From Desulfobacteraceae bacterium (GTDB lineage: Bacteria; Desulfobacterota; Desulfobacteria; Desulfobacterales; Desulfosarcinaceae): 56,940 nucleotides of DNA. The stretch is from the NCBI GenBank assembly GCA_027068085.1, contig JAMOUQ010000005.1, positions 1 through 56,940 of the forward strand, in the 5' to 3' direction. Within the stretch, counting starts at the first letter, position 1, and each line of letters starts with the position of its first letter. Below are positions 8,328 to 16,818 of this stretch, piece after piece. The notes under the pieces are model-generated. The model worked only from the letters and a program-made list of their open reading frames with translations, did not search any database and was not told the origin of the DNA. A program made the position numbers and the translations under genes.

Positions 8328-9311
8328 ATGCACAAAAAAGGATGGGCTCTGATTTCATGTATTCTGGTCGGAGCGGCCGTGATTTTTACCCTGTCCTGCG
8401 GGGGAGGGGGCGGAAGCAGCAGCGGCGGCACAACCGGTTCCACCCAGGCTCCTGCCACCATGGACGATGATGCGGCCGCCAGGACCATCGGGATGGCCAT
8501 GGTGGCCGGCAGCATGAGCGACAGCACCGAGTCGGTTACCGGTGCTTTCGATGCCGCTGCCGCAGGTTGCGGAGGCTTCGGGGGAATCAACATCGTAAGA
8601 CCTGTCCTGGCTGTGATCATGCATCCCCGGGGCGGATATCAGTCCCTGGGGGGCGATAATGAAACGGTCTCCTGTTCTACTTCAGGCAGCATGACCGTCA
8701 ATATTGCCTGGGACGGAGAAGATGACTATGACGATTGCGACGAGATCAGCAATGTCGGCGGCAGCATTACTTTCAATGACTGCGTAAGCTACCATAACGA
8801 AATCAAGGGAACGATTACATTCACATCCAGTGGAACCGGTTGTCGTCCTGTAACGATCAGTGTAACTTATACCGATTTTGATATTACCAATTCTAAAGAA
8901 GACATTCATATCTGGACCGATTCGTTCACCATCGACATGAAGGATTTTGTCTACAGCGGCGACGAGCTGGTCGGCGCCACCATGGTCCTGAACGGAACCA
9001 TAAATGCTGTTTTGGATGGCAAAGATTATTCGGTAAGTTGCTCCAACTATATAATCACCATGACAATTTCCGGAGACACGGTAAGTATGACCATCAGCGG
9101 CATGATCAATGGTCCCTGTCTTGACGGATGGGTCTCTGTGGAGACACTCGATCCTATTTTGGTGAAAGAAGGTGAAGCTTGTCCTGTCGGAGGAAAGATC
9201 AAACTGAGCGGCAAGGGAGAAGTTATAGTTACCTTCAACGGCGACGGTTCGGTCGATGTCGGTTCCACCCACTATGACAGCTGCGAGGATTTGAACCAGG
9301 GGTGCCGGTAA
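8328..9311 (+). CDS. Gly-rich exported lipoprotein, unknown function
   Basis: A 327-residue protein with a signal segment (ISCILVGAAVIFTLSC) and lipobox Cys about residue 24, followed at once by a Gly/Ser spacer (GGGGGSSSGGTT). The rest alternates polar and hydrophobic residues in a beta-rich pattern (SMTVNIAWDG, GTITFTSSG, MTISGDTVSMTISG) with about ten Cys residues, suggesting a disulfide-braced beta structure on the cell surface. No enzyme motif is visible. A strong GAGGGAGG ribosome binding site sits 6 bases before the ATG. It stands alone between a structured leader and a strong terminator, so it is its own transcription unit. No family assignment is possible from sequence alone. Confidence 0.75.
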   Translation: MHKKGWALISCILVGAAVIFTLSCGGGGGSSSGGTTGSTQAPATMDDDAAARTIGMAMVAGSMSDSTESVTGAFDAAAAGCGGFGGINIVRPVLAVIMHPRGGYQSLGGDNETVSCSTSGSMTVNIAWDGEDDYDDCDEISNVGGSITFNDCVSYHNEIKGTITFTSSGTGCRPVTISVTYTDFDITNSKEDIHIWTDSFTIDMKDFVYSGDELVGATMVLNGTINAVLDGKDYSVSCSNYIITMTISGDTVSMTISGMINGPCLDGWVSVETLDPILVKEGEACPVGGKIKLSGKGEVIVTFNGDGSVDVGSTHYDSCEDLNQGCR

Positions 9312-9344
9312 TATACGGAACAAGATCTGAATAGTAGTTCATAA

Positions 9345-9384
9345 GCGGCCCCGGAGAAAAAGCAGTCTCCGGGGCCGCTGTTTT
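9345..9384 (+). terminator. Rho-independent terminator
   Basis: A perfect 13-bp stem (GCGGCCCCGGAGA with its complement), 8-base loop, then TGTTTT. It ends the Gly-rich lipoprotein transcript and sits 21 bases past the convergent dnaE2 stop, so it may act on both. Confidence 0.85.
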
Positions 9385-9404
9385 AAAGAAGATAAATTAA
9401 GGTT

Positions 9405-12400
9405 TTACTGGCGCCCGAGTCTGGCAATCCGTTCCACCTCCAGGCAGACGGCTTTCATGTCCTGCCGGACCCGGCCGGTGAGCAGGTAGGGTCTTGCGCA
9501 GTCCAGCATGTGGCTGAAGCGGGCATACGTTTTGGGGAAAAACACGGTTTCAAACAGTCCGGTCTCGTCCTCGAAGGACAAAAACTGCATGGGATCGCCG
9601 CCTTTGGTGCGTACCAGCTTGCCGGTCACCAGCCAGCCGGCCAGATTGACCCTCCGTCCGGTGTAGTCTGCCAGGCGGCAGGCGGCGATCGGTCTGAAAC
9701 GTTCAAGGCGCTTTCTGAAAAAGGAGATGGGGTGCCGGTCGCACAGAAAACCGAGCACGGCGAACTGGCGGCGATACAGGTTCAGGGGATCGTCCGGTGG
9801 CAGCCGGGGCACCCGCACCGGCTGCCGGGCGGCGGTGCCGAAAAGACGGAGCTGGCCGGAGGAGTTTTTCCGTTTTTGCAACCAGCGGGCCAGGCGCCAG
9901 AAAATTACGGCCCTGTCCTGGCCGGGGGCGAGGCTGTCCAGGGCTCCGGCGTCGGCCAGGGCCCGGGCCTCGCTTTCGGAAGGATTCGTTCTTTCCAGGA
10001 AGTCTTCCAGGTGGCTGAAGGGACGCTCTTGGCGGGCCGCCAGGATGCGGCCGCAGGTTTCGGCAGCCAGTCCCCTGACTGTTGCCAGACCGGCTTGCAG
10101 GGTCATGCCGCGGCCGGTCCAGGCCGCGACGCTGCTGTTGACGTCCGGGGCGGCAACGGCCAGTCCCATCCGCCGGGCCTCTGAGACGTAGGCGGCGGTG
10201 GTGTAAAAACCGCCGCCGTTTGTGATCACGGCGGCCATGAATTCGGCCGGGTGATGAACCTTCAGGAAAGCGGCCTGGAATGACACCCGGGCGTAAGATG
10301 CGCTGTGAGCTTTGCAGAAGCTGTAGCCTGAAAAACTGAGCATCATTTCCCATACCCGGCCGATGACATCTTCGGCCACCTGCCCGGCCCGGGCTCCTGC
10401 CCAGAAGCGTTGTCTGAAATCCGCCAGGTGCCGCCGGCGGTCTTTTCGGGCCATGATCTTGCGCAAGGCGTCGGCCTCGGCGTCGGTAAAACCTGCCAGT
10501 GCCCGGGCTACCCGGGCCACGTCTTCCTGGTAGACCATGACTCCGAAGGTTTCGGCCAGCACCTTTTCCAACAGGGGGTGAACCGGCTGCCATGGCTCGC
10601 CGTGGAGCCGCCGCAGATACCGGCGGACGAATTCGTTGGCCGCCGGCCGGATGATGCTGGACAGGGCCACCAGGTGTTCGAAGTCGCCCCGGCCGGCCTT
10701 TTGCAGCAGCAGGCGCATGGCCGGGCTTTCGATGTAGAAACAGCCCATGGTCCTGCCGGTGGCAATTGCGCCGGCGGTGGCCTGATCTTCCTCCGGCCGC
10801 CAGCGGTTTTCGGCGAACTTTTTGCCGTTGGCCTTCAGGTTGGCAACCGTGTCCCGGATTACCGCCAGGCTGCGGTTGCCCAGCAGGTCGATTTTGACCA
10901 GGCCGGCCTCTTCGGCGTCATCCTTGTCCCACTGGATCATGGGGACACCCTTGGCCGCGGTTTGTACCGGGACATAGTCGCTCACCGCCCGGGGTGTGAG
11001 CACCACCCCGCCGGGGTGGACCGCCAGGTGGCGGGGAGTACCGATCAGGCGCCAGGCCAGGTTGAGAATCCGATCCCAGGTGCGGCCAAGAGCCGGGCCG
11101 CGCCATTGTCCTTCTTCTCTCAGGGCCTCCGGCAACCGGCTTTCGGCAAAGTATGAGCGCCGGAAGCGGGGCAGGCGGCCGGTGACTTTGCCTATCTCGG
11201 CATCTGGCAGTCCGAAGGCCCTGGCGGTTTCACGGATGGCCATCCGGGGCTGGAAGACGATCCGGCTGGATACCATGGCGGCCCGATTGCCGTATTGTCC
11301 GAGGACAGCAGCGATCACCCGGTCGCGTTCATCCCAGGCAAAATCGACGTCGATGTCCGGCGGGTCCTTGCGGCCCGGGTTGAGAAAGCGGCCGAAGTAG
11401 AGATTGTGGCGCAGGGGACAAACGTTGGTTATTCCCAGGCAGTAGGCCACCAGGGAAGCGGCGGCCGATCCCCGGCCGCAGGTCCGCGGGCTGTGGGCGA
11501 CGATGTCCCGGACCACCAGGAAGCAGCTTGAAAATTTCATTCCGGCGATGATTTCAAGCTCGTGTTGCAGGCGTTGGACCACCGCCGGCGGCAGCCGGTT
11601 GCCGTAGCGCCGCCTGGCGCCGGCAAAGGCCGCCTGCCTCAGGACCCGGTGGGCCGTCCGGGAATCACGATCATTCCAGGGCGGCATGACCAGGCCGAAA
11701 TCAGGTCCCCGGAAGGATATCTGTTCAGCGATCATGTCACTTGCGGCCAGGGCCTGCGGCAGGCCGGCAAAGCGTCTTTCCCAGTCGTCCGGTGCGGCCA
11801 GCCAGGCCCGGGAGGAGGCCACCTGCCGGGTTTCCGGCCTTTGCAGGCACCCGCGGCAGTCGATGGCCCGCAGCAGGCGGTGGAGAAGGTGATCTTCTGC
11901 TTCCGGGAAAAAGGTTTCGGCCGCGGCCACCAGGGGGACTTCCAGGGCGGCGGCCATGCGGCGCAGGGAATGACCGGCGGTCAGGGGACGTTCTGTCATG
12001 GCCGCCACTTTCAGTCCGGCGGTGTGCAACCTTGCCAGCAGATCCGGATCGGTTGTCAGCAGATAGAGTCGCTTGCCTCCGGCCGCAAGTTCGTCCGGCA
12101 GGCAAAAACCGGCCTGCCGGTGGCGGCGGGTGAGCAGGCGGCAAAGGTTGGTGTAACCATTTTCGTCCATCGCCAGGCAGACCACCCGGTGGCCGGCAGT
12201 CCGGGGGTCTGTAAGGGTGGCGCCGATGATCGGCCTCAGGTCGTGACACCGGCAGGCTTCCAGGAACTGCCACAGTCCGGACAAAGAGTCGGTGTCGGCC
12301 ATGGCCAGGCCGGTATAGCCAAGGTGCCGGGCCCGGCGGCAGATCTTCATCCAGGATGCCGTACCCCACATGAGGCTGTGGTGGGAGTGGACCGCCAGGG

Positions 12401-12410
12401 GAATCATGAG
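9405..12410 (-). CDS. dnaE2: Error-prone DNA polymerase DnaE2 (ImuC)
   Basis: A 1001-residue C-family polymerase alpha subunit, the catalytic member of the SOS mutasome used for translesion synthesis. The start is the ATG before IPLAVHSHHS; the open frame extends 87 codons further but that part is not protein-like and overlaps imuB. N-terminal PHP domain (HSH kept; ADTDS replaces the usual TDH), polymerase motifs CGRGSAAASL and PPDIDVDF with the two catalytic Asp, the third in LVKIDLLG, a helix-hairpin region, and a C-terminal OB fold (VNLAGWLVTGK). Length and the lack of a tau-binding tail fit DnaE2 rather than the replicative DnaE. It overlaps the imuB stop by 7 bases and is last in a LexA-headed operon. 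Confidence 0.92.
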   Translation of the reverse strand, partial: LMIPLAVHSHHSLMWGTASWMKICRRARHLGYTGLAMADTDSLSGLWQFLEACRCHDLRPIIGATLTDPRTAGHRVVCLAMDENGYTNLCRLLTRRHRQAGFCLPDELAAGGKRLYLLTTDPDLLARLHTAGLKVAAMTERPLTAGHSLRRMAAALEVPLVAAAETFFPEAEDHLLHRLLRAIDCRGCLQRPETRQVASSRAWLAAPDDWERRFAGLPQALAASDMIAEQISFRGPDFGLVMPPWNDRDSRTAHRVLRQAAFAGARRRYGNRLPPAVVQRLQHELEIIAGMKFSSCFLVVRDIVAHSPRTCGRGSAAASLVAYCLGITNVCPLRHNLYFGRFLNPGRKDPPDIDVDFAWDERDRVIAAVLGQYGNRAAMVSSRIVFQPRMAIRETARAFGLPDAEIGKVTGRLPRFRRSYFAESRLPEALREEGQWRGPALGRTWDRILNLAWRLIGTPRHLAVHPGGVVLTPRAVSDYVPVQTAAKGVPMIQWDKDDAEEAGLVKIDLLGNRSLAVIRDTVANLKANGKKFAENRWRPEEDQATAGAIATGRTMGCFYIESPAMRLLLQKAGRGDFEHLVALSSIIRPAANEFVRRYLRRLHGEPWQPVHPLLEKVLAETFGVMVYQEDVARVARALAGFTDAEADALRKIMARKDRRRHLADFRQRFWAGARAGQVAEDVIGRVWEMMLSFSGYSFCKAHSASYARVSFQAAFLKVHHPAEFMAAVITNGGGFYTTAAYVSEARRMGLAVAAPDVNSSVAAWTGRGMTLQAGLATVRGLAAETCGRILAARQERPFSHLEDFLERTNPSESEARALADAGALDSLAPGQDRAVIFWRLARWLQKRKNSSGQLRLFGTAARQPVRVPRLPPDDPLNLYRRQFAVLGFLCDRHPISFFRKRLERFRPIAACRLADYTGRRVNLAGWLVTGKLVRTKGGDPMQFLSFEDETGLFETVFFPKTYARFSHMLDCARPYLLTGRVRQDMKAVCLEVERIARLGRQ

Positions 12411-13582
12411 GCCTTGGCCGGGGTGCGGCCGAAACAGACCGCCCGGCTGCCGAACCTGGACCGGATACGGTCCAGGGCGGCCACCAGGTTGCGGCGGCGC
12501 AGCACCTGCCTGCGCTCGGCGGCAAACAGGGGCAGGGTCACTGACAGGGGCCGCAGTTTCCAGCAGACAAGGTGCAGGCTGCGGACACGGACCCTGCGGG
12601 TCCAGGCAAGTTCCAGGACCTGGCAGGCAAGCTCGAACAGGTCGAAATCGTTGGCCGATTCCGGCCGGCATCTCTTGCGCCGGATGCAGCGGACACCGTC
12701 GCTGTGGGCGACCACCAGCGTAAGGCCTCCGGCTGCCAGCTTACCGGATCTGAGTCTGTGGCCCGCTTCCTGGACCATTTCCAGCAGGGCGGCCTTGATT
12801 TTGCCGGGGCAGTTGGTGTCACCGGCAAATACATGACCGGCTGAAACCTTCTCCGTATGCCTGCCGGCCGGGAGCACCGGTTCGGCGTCAAGGCCTTTGG
12901 CCGCGGCAGCGATAAGATCGGCCCGGGAGCCCACGGCAACCCGGAGCTGATCTGCCGTCAGTCCGGCCACCTGCCCGGCCCGGGTAAGGTTGAGGCGTGC
13001 CAGGCGTTCCAGGTCGCCGGCTTTCAGGCCGGGCAGCAGATGAAGGGGCAGGGGAGCCAGGAAGGCTTCTTCATCCCCGGCGGCCACGATATACTCACCG
13101 GCGGGCTTTACCAGCCGGGAAGCGACCTTGGCTACCAGCTTGTTGGTGGCCAGGGTCCAGATGGGATCCAGACCCAGCTCGTTGCGGGCCCGGCGCCGCA
13201 GCTTCCAGGCCGCGTCCACCGGCGGCCCCAGCAGCCGGCTGGTGCCGGTAAGATCCACGAACAGGTGGCCGTCGGCCGGTCCCGGTTCCACCAGGGGTGA
13301 AAAGTCCAGAGCCCGGCGCAGCAGGTCGTCCATGGCCCGCTGGTATAGTTCGGGACGTGGCGGCCGCAGGCAGGCTTCCGGGCAGAGGCGCAGGGCCCGT
13401 GCCAGGGGCATCCGTTTCCTGACTCCGGCCCGGTAAGCCTCGTCGCTCATGTCGTAGACCGGGGCCCGGGCTGCTGCCGGCGGGGCGACTATAACCGGCC
13501 GGCCCGCCAGACGGCGGTCGACGACCCGCTCCACGGCCACTGCGAAGTCGGCCACGTTCAGATGGACTATGGCCCGTTCCAT
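12404..13582 (-). CDS. imuB: ImuB-like Y-family polymerase homologue, probably catalytically dead
   Basis: A 392-residue Y-family protein (DinB/ImuB group). The first metal-binding Asp of DinB (D8) is N9 here and the next Asp is Ala; the second motif LDEAYLD reads DGHLFVDLTG, so the catalytic Asp/Glu pair is lost. This is the ImuB pattern: a non-polymerising adaptor linking DnaE2 to the sliding clamp. A clamp-binding-like segment VTLPLF lies near 350, followed by ALDRIRSRFG typical of this family. It is shorter than many ImuB proteins (about 500). It begins 3 bases after the DUF72 stop, with GGAGG 11 bases before the ATG, and overlaps dnaE2, so translation is coupled. Confidence 0.82.
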   Translation of the reverse strand: MERAIVHLNVADFAVAVERVVDRRLAGRPVIVAPPAAARAPVYDMSDEAYRAGVRKRMPLARALRLCPEACLRPPRPELYQRAMDDLLRRALDFSPLVEPGPADGHLFVDLTGTSRLLGPPVDAAWKLRRRARNELGLDPIWTLATNKLVAKVASRLVKPAGEYIVAAGDEEAFLAPLPLHLLPGLKAGDLERLARLNLTRAGQVAGLTADQLRVAVGSRADLIAAAAKGLDAEPVLPAGRHTEKVSAGHVFAGDTNCPGKIKAALLEMVQEAGHRLRSGKLAAGGLTLVVAHSDGVRCIRRKRCRPESANDFDLFELACQVLELAWTRRVRVRSLHLVCWKLRPLSVTLPLFAAERRQVLRRRNLVAALDRIRSRFGSRAVCFGRTPAKAS

Positions 13583-13585
13583 TTT

Positions 13586-14404
13586 CTAGCCCGCCTCCAG
13601 TAACTCGGCCAGCATGGCGGCGTTGCGCGGGGCCTGACCCCGTACGTGGTTGTTGAAAAAGACCACTCCCCGGCGGGATCCGGCTGCCATGCGGGTGAGC
13701 GGACCCCGGACCCAGTCCCGGAGCTGCTGGTCGCTGTACAGGTAGTCGAACTGCTGCTGGATGTTGCCCGACTTCCAGCCGGTCAGGTTGCGGCCGTGGA
13801 AGCGGACGTAGAAGAGGTCGGGGTTGGTGACCACGTCCAGGGTGGGAAACAGGTATTCCAGGGGCGGGGTATCAACGGTCACCAGGGTGATGTGCCGTTT
13901 TTCCAGCTCACGGAAAACCCGGTCGACAGCCCAGCAGCGGTGCCGGAACTCGACTGCCAGGGGCAGTGCCTCCAGGGCGTCCAGCAGACTGGCCAGGTAG
14001 CGGCGGTTGGCGGCCGTCCGGCCGAAAGAAGGCGGCAGCTGAATAAGTACCGCCAGCAGCCGTTTGGCCTGCAGCAGGGGGGAGATTCCGTGGCGGTAAA
14101 GCTCGGCCTGCCGGCGCCAGCTGCCCGGGTCGATCTCGTGGGTCAGGCTGCGGGTGAGCTTGGCGGTGAAGGTAAAGCCGGCAGGAGCCCTTTCCGCCAG
14201 GCGTTCCATGGCCGGCTCCTTGGGCATCTGGTACCAGGTGTAGTTGAGCTCGGTTACCGGGAAACGCCGGGCGTAGGCTGCCAGCATCTTCCGGGCCGGG
14301 GTGCCCGGCGGGTAGAACCCGGCTGTTATCCACTCGGGATAGGAGTAACCGCTGGTGCCCACCCGGATGCGGCAGACGGTATGGGTTCGGGTATTGTTTT
14401 GCAT
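13586..14404 (-). CDS. DUF72 (YecE-like) protein in the SOS operon
   Basis: A 272-residue DUF72 protein with a TIM-barrel-like fold. Family marks are RVGTSGYSYPEW near the N-terminus, ELNYTWYQMPKEPAMERL, FTAKLTRSLTH, AVEFRHRCW and YVRFHGRN, and VVFFNNHVRGQAPRNA at the end. Its biochemical role is not established; the family is linked by context to nucleic-acid or cofactor processes. It lies 7 bases after lexA and 3 before imuB, so it occupies the place that imuA often has in such cassettes. No clear ribosome binding site precedes its ATG, suggesting coupling to lexA translation. Confidence 0.85.
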   Translation of the reverse strand: MQNNTRTHTVCRIRVGTSGYSYPEWITAGFYPPGTPARKMLAAYARRFPVTELNYTWYQMPKEPAMERLAERAPAGFTFTAKLTRSLTHEIDPGSWRRQAELYRHGISPLLQAKRLLAVLIQLPPSFGRTAANRRYLASLLDALEALPLAVEFRHRCWAVDRVFRELEKRHITLVTVDTPPLEYLFPTLDVVTNPDLFYVRFHGRNLTGWKSGNIQQQFDYLYSDQQLRDWVRGPLTRMAAGSRRGVVFFNNHVRGQAPRNAAMLAELLEAG

Positions 14405-14411
14405 GGCCGGA

Positions 14412-15044
14412 TCAAAGACGGTCCATCTCCTGCGGTCCCCGTTGAATGCCGATCACCTTGCCCTGGACCAGTACCTGGTCGAAACCATAACGCATGACCG
14501 GAAAATCAGGGTTTTCCGGGCGCAGTTCCACGTGGTCGGGATGGAGGAAAAAGCGTTTGACCGTGGCCTGGTCGCCGTCTATCAGGGCCACCACGATTTC
14601 GCCGTTTGCGGCGTACTGGCGCGGCCGGCAGATGGCCAGGTCGCCGTCCAGGATGCCGGCGTTGCGCATGGAGTCTCCCGCGATCCGCAGGGCGAACAGG
14701 ACCGGGTCCCTGAAGACCGACCCGTCCACCACGACGCTTCCGTCCCACTGCTGCTGGGCATACATGGGCAGGCCGGCGGTCACCCGGCCGATGACAGGAA
14801 CCCTCCGCCAGCGGGGATCCGGGGCATCCGGCTGCTGCACTAGGTGGATGGCGCGGCTGTAACGTCCCTGACGGACAATGCGGCCCTTTTCCTGGAGGGC
14901 GGCCAGGCCCTGGGCCACGGCGGTGTGGCTGACGCCCAGATCGGCGGCCGCCTGGCGCAGGGTCGGGGGCCTGCCGTTTTCCTCCATCTGCCGCCGCAGG
15001 TAATCCAGCAGTCTCTGCTGTTTGGGGGTTAGTTCTGGATGCAT
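14412..15044 (-). CDS. lexA: LexA-type SOS repressor
   Basis: A 210-residue LexA repressor. Winged-helix N-terminus (LTPKQQRLLDYLRRQ, then GVSHTAVAQGLAAL), linker, and S24 peptidase C-terminus with Ala90-Gly91 cleavage site (VTAGLP), nucleophile S125 (GDSM) and Lys163 (ATVKRF). Self-cleavage on RecA filaments would derepress the operon. The start is the ATG before HPELTPKQ, with GGAG 10 bases upstream; the longer frame to 15113 runs into the operator. It heads an operon with DUF72, imuB and dnaE2, so it is likely a dedicated LexA for the mutasome. A nested palindrome lies just upstream. The recognition helix differs from the E. coli type, so an unusual operator is expected. Confidence 0.92.
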   Translation of the reverse strand: MHPELTPKQQRLLDYLRRQMEENGRPPTLRQAAADLGVSHTAVAQGLAALQEKGRIVRQGRYSRAIHLVQQPDAPDPRWRRVPVIGRVTAGLPMYAQQQWDGSVVVDGSVFRDPVLFALRIAGDSMRNAGILDGDLAICRPRQYAANGEIVVALIDGDQATVKRFFLHPDHVELRPENPDFPVMRYGFDQVLVQGKVIGIQRGPQEMDRL

Positions 15045-15099
15045 TATGCGTTTCTCCGGCTGAATCCTGAATTCCTCGGGGGCCATCATATGTAAAAAT

Positions 15100-15137
15100 A
15101 AATGTAAAGTCAATGTAAATATACAGACTTTACATTT
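15100..15137. promoter_or_regulatory. Candidate LexA operator, nested palindrome
   Basis: Outer arms AAATGTAAAGTC (15100-15111) and GACTTTACATTT (15126-15137) are perfect inverted repeats. Between them lies an inner TGTA-AATA-TACA palindrome (15114-15125). A further TGTAAA occurs at 15091. The element is 55-95 bases upstream of the lexA ATG and about 120 bases upstream of nth. It is unlike the E. coli CTGT-N8-ACAG box, fitting the known diversity of LexA sites in delta-type bacteria. Confidence 0.55.
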
Positions 15138-15256
15138 GGTTGTTTTTCTGAAATTTTCCGGTGTTTCCCCGGCCGGCCTGCAGGATATGAAATCAAATCA
15201 GGCACGGGAGCATCCGGCCAAGCAAGTTGTTTACATGCGGATCATGCGGCGTTATT

Positions 15257-15964
15257 ATGACCATCGTGGCCGGAAAGAGAATTTCACATAAAGACAGGGG
15301 CAGAGGGAAACAGGATTTCGATATCGACGGTTTCGTGCAGCTTCTGGCAGACAACTATTCCCGCTGGAAAGCGCCCATAGTTACCTTTATAGCCAACCGG
15401 GGAGCCGGGCCGTTCGAGATCCTGGTCTCGACCCTTCTTTCTTTACGCACCAAGGACGAGGTCACCTCTCAGGCCGCGGCCAGACTTTTTGAAAAGGCCC
15501 GCACCCCGGAACAGATCCTGTCGCTTACCACCGGTGAGCTGGAAGACCTGATCTACCCGGTGGGATTCTATCCCACCAAGGCCCGGCGGCTTCACCGGAT
15601 AAGCCGCATCCTCATCGATGATCACGGGGGACAGGTGCCCGACACCCTGGAGGGGCTGCTGGAACTGCCCGGCGTGGGGCGCAAGACCGCCAACCTGGTT
15701 TTGGTGGAAGGCTTCGGAAAGCCTGCCATCTGCGTGGATACCCACGTGCACCGGATCAGCAACAGGACAGGTTATGTGGAGACCAAGACTCCGGAACAGA
15801 CCGAGTTCGCCCTGCTGCAAAAGCTTCCCCGCCGCCACTGGGTGCGCTACAACGAGCTGCTGGTGGCTTTCGGCCAGGTGGTCTGCCGGCCGGTTTCGCC
15901 CTTTTGCAGCCGCTGTCCGGCGGCTTCCATGTGTCCCCGCAAAGGTGTGGAACGCAGCCGCTGA
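15257..15964 (+). CDS. nth: Endonuclease III (DNA glycosylase/AP lyase)
   Basis: A 235-residue base-excision repair enzyme that removes oxidised pyrimidines and cleaves at AP sites. Helix-hairpin-helix LPGVGRKTANLVL with catalytic Lys143, and VDTHVHR with catalytic Asp161. The C-terminal iron-sulfur loop is intact: Cys spacing C-X6-C-X2-C-X5-C (CRPVSPFCSRCPAASMC). The N-terminus is about 20 residues longer than E. coli Nth. Neither ATG 15257 nor the in-frame TTG 15227 has a clear ribosome binding site; I chose ATG. It is divergent from the lexA operon and may share its operator region. xth follows 65 bases later on the same strand, giving a base-excision pair. Confidence 0.92.
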   Translation: MTIVAGKRISHKDRGRGKQDFDIDGFVQLLADNYSRWKAPIVTFIANRGAGPFEILVSTLLSLRTKDEVTSQAAARLFEKARTPEQILSLTTGELEDLIYPVGFYPTKARRLHRISRILIDDHGGQVPDTLEGLLELPGVGRKTANLVLVEGFGKPAICVDTHVHRISNRTGYVETKTPEQTEFALLQKLPRRHWVRYNELLVAFGQVVCRPVSPFCSRCPAASMCPRKGVERSR

Positions 15965-16029
15965 AAAGATGATGATGAACGGTTGACCGAAATTTGAAAT
16001 ACTCTGCCCGGTAAGGAGAAGATTTGACG

Positions 16030-16818
16030 ATGGCCTCCAAGACTCTCAAACTGTATTCCTGGAACGTCAACGGACTGCGGGCGGCCATGAAAAAAGGCTT
16101 TCCGGATGTGTTGCGGCAGCTCGACGCCGACGTGCTGGCCGTTCAGGAGACCAAACTCCAGGCCGGACAGCTTACATCGGAGATGACGGAGGTGGACGGT
16201 TACAGGGCATACTTTTCCCACTGCACCGTGAAAAAAGGGTACAGCGGGGTGGGGGCCTACACCCGCCTGGAGCCTTCGGCCGTCTACCATGGTATGGGCC
16301 GCGAGCGTTTCGACCGCGAAGGGCGTATCCTGAGGCTGGATTTTGATGATTTCATCCTTTTCAACGTCTATTTCCCCAACGGGCAGATGAGCGATGAAAG
16401 GCTGCAGTACAAGCTGGACTTCTACGAGGCCTTTTTCGATCATGCCGGGCAGTTGCGCCGGCAGGGCCGCAGCCTGGTGATCTGCGGCGATTTCAACACG
16501 GCCCACAACGAAATCGATCTCAAGAACCCCGGCCCCAATTCAAAACGCTCCGGTTTCCTGCGCATCGAGCGTGACTGGCTGGACAGGATCGTCGCCGACG
16601 GTTACGTCGATACCTTCCGCGCCCTTTATCCGGACACGGTCAGATATTCCTGGTGGACCTACCGTTTCAATGCCCGCAGGAACAACGCCGGTTGGCGGAT
16701 CGACTATTTCTTCGTCACTCCTGATATCATGGAAAAAGGATGGGTGAAGGATGCGGTGATCGAAACCGGCATCATGGGCTCGGACCATTGTCCGGTGGGC
16801 CTGATCCTGGAGATTTAA
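16030..16818 (+). CDS. xth: Exodeoxyribonuclease III (AP endonuclease)
   Basis: A 262-residue EEP-fold nuclease that incises AP sites left by glycosylases such as Nth. Visible motifs: LYSWNVNGLRA, VLAVQETKLQ (metal-binding Glu), YFPNGQ, VICGDFNTAHNEIDL (active-site Asp/Asn), WWTYRFNARRNNAGWRIDYFFV and the C-terminal GSDHCPVG with the catalytic His. AGGAG at 16014-16018 is 5 bases before an in-frame TTG (16024) and 11 before this ATG; either may be used. Its stop codon overlaps that of convergent znuB by two bases. Confidence 0.95.
   Translation: MASKTLKLYSWNVNGLRAAMKKGFPDVLRQLDADVLAVQETKLQAGQLTSEMTEVDGYRAYFSHCTVKKGYSGVGAYTRLEPSAVYHGMGRERFDREGRILRLDFDDFILFNVYFPNGQMSDERLQYKLDFYEAFFDHAGQLRRQGRSLVICGDFNTAHNEIDLKNPGPNSKRSGFLRIERDWLDRIVADGYVDTFRALYPDTVRYSWWTYRFNARRNNAGWRIDYFFVTPDIMEKGWVKDAVIETGIMGSDHCPVGLILEI

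Noticed and set aside
11562-12836. 424-codon forward frame opposite dnaE2 and imuB
   Set aside because: Antisense shadow of two well-identified genes; no domain.
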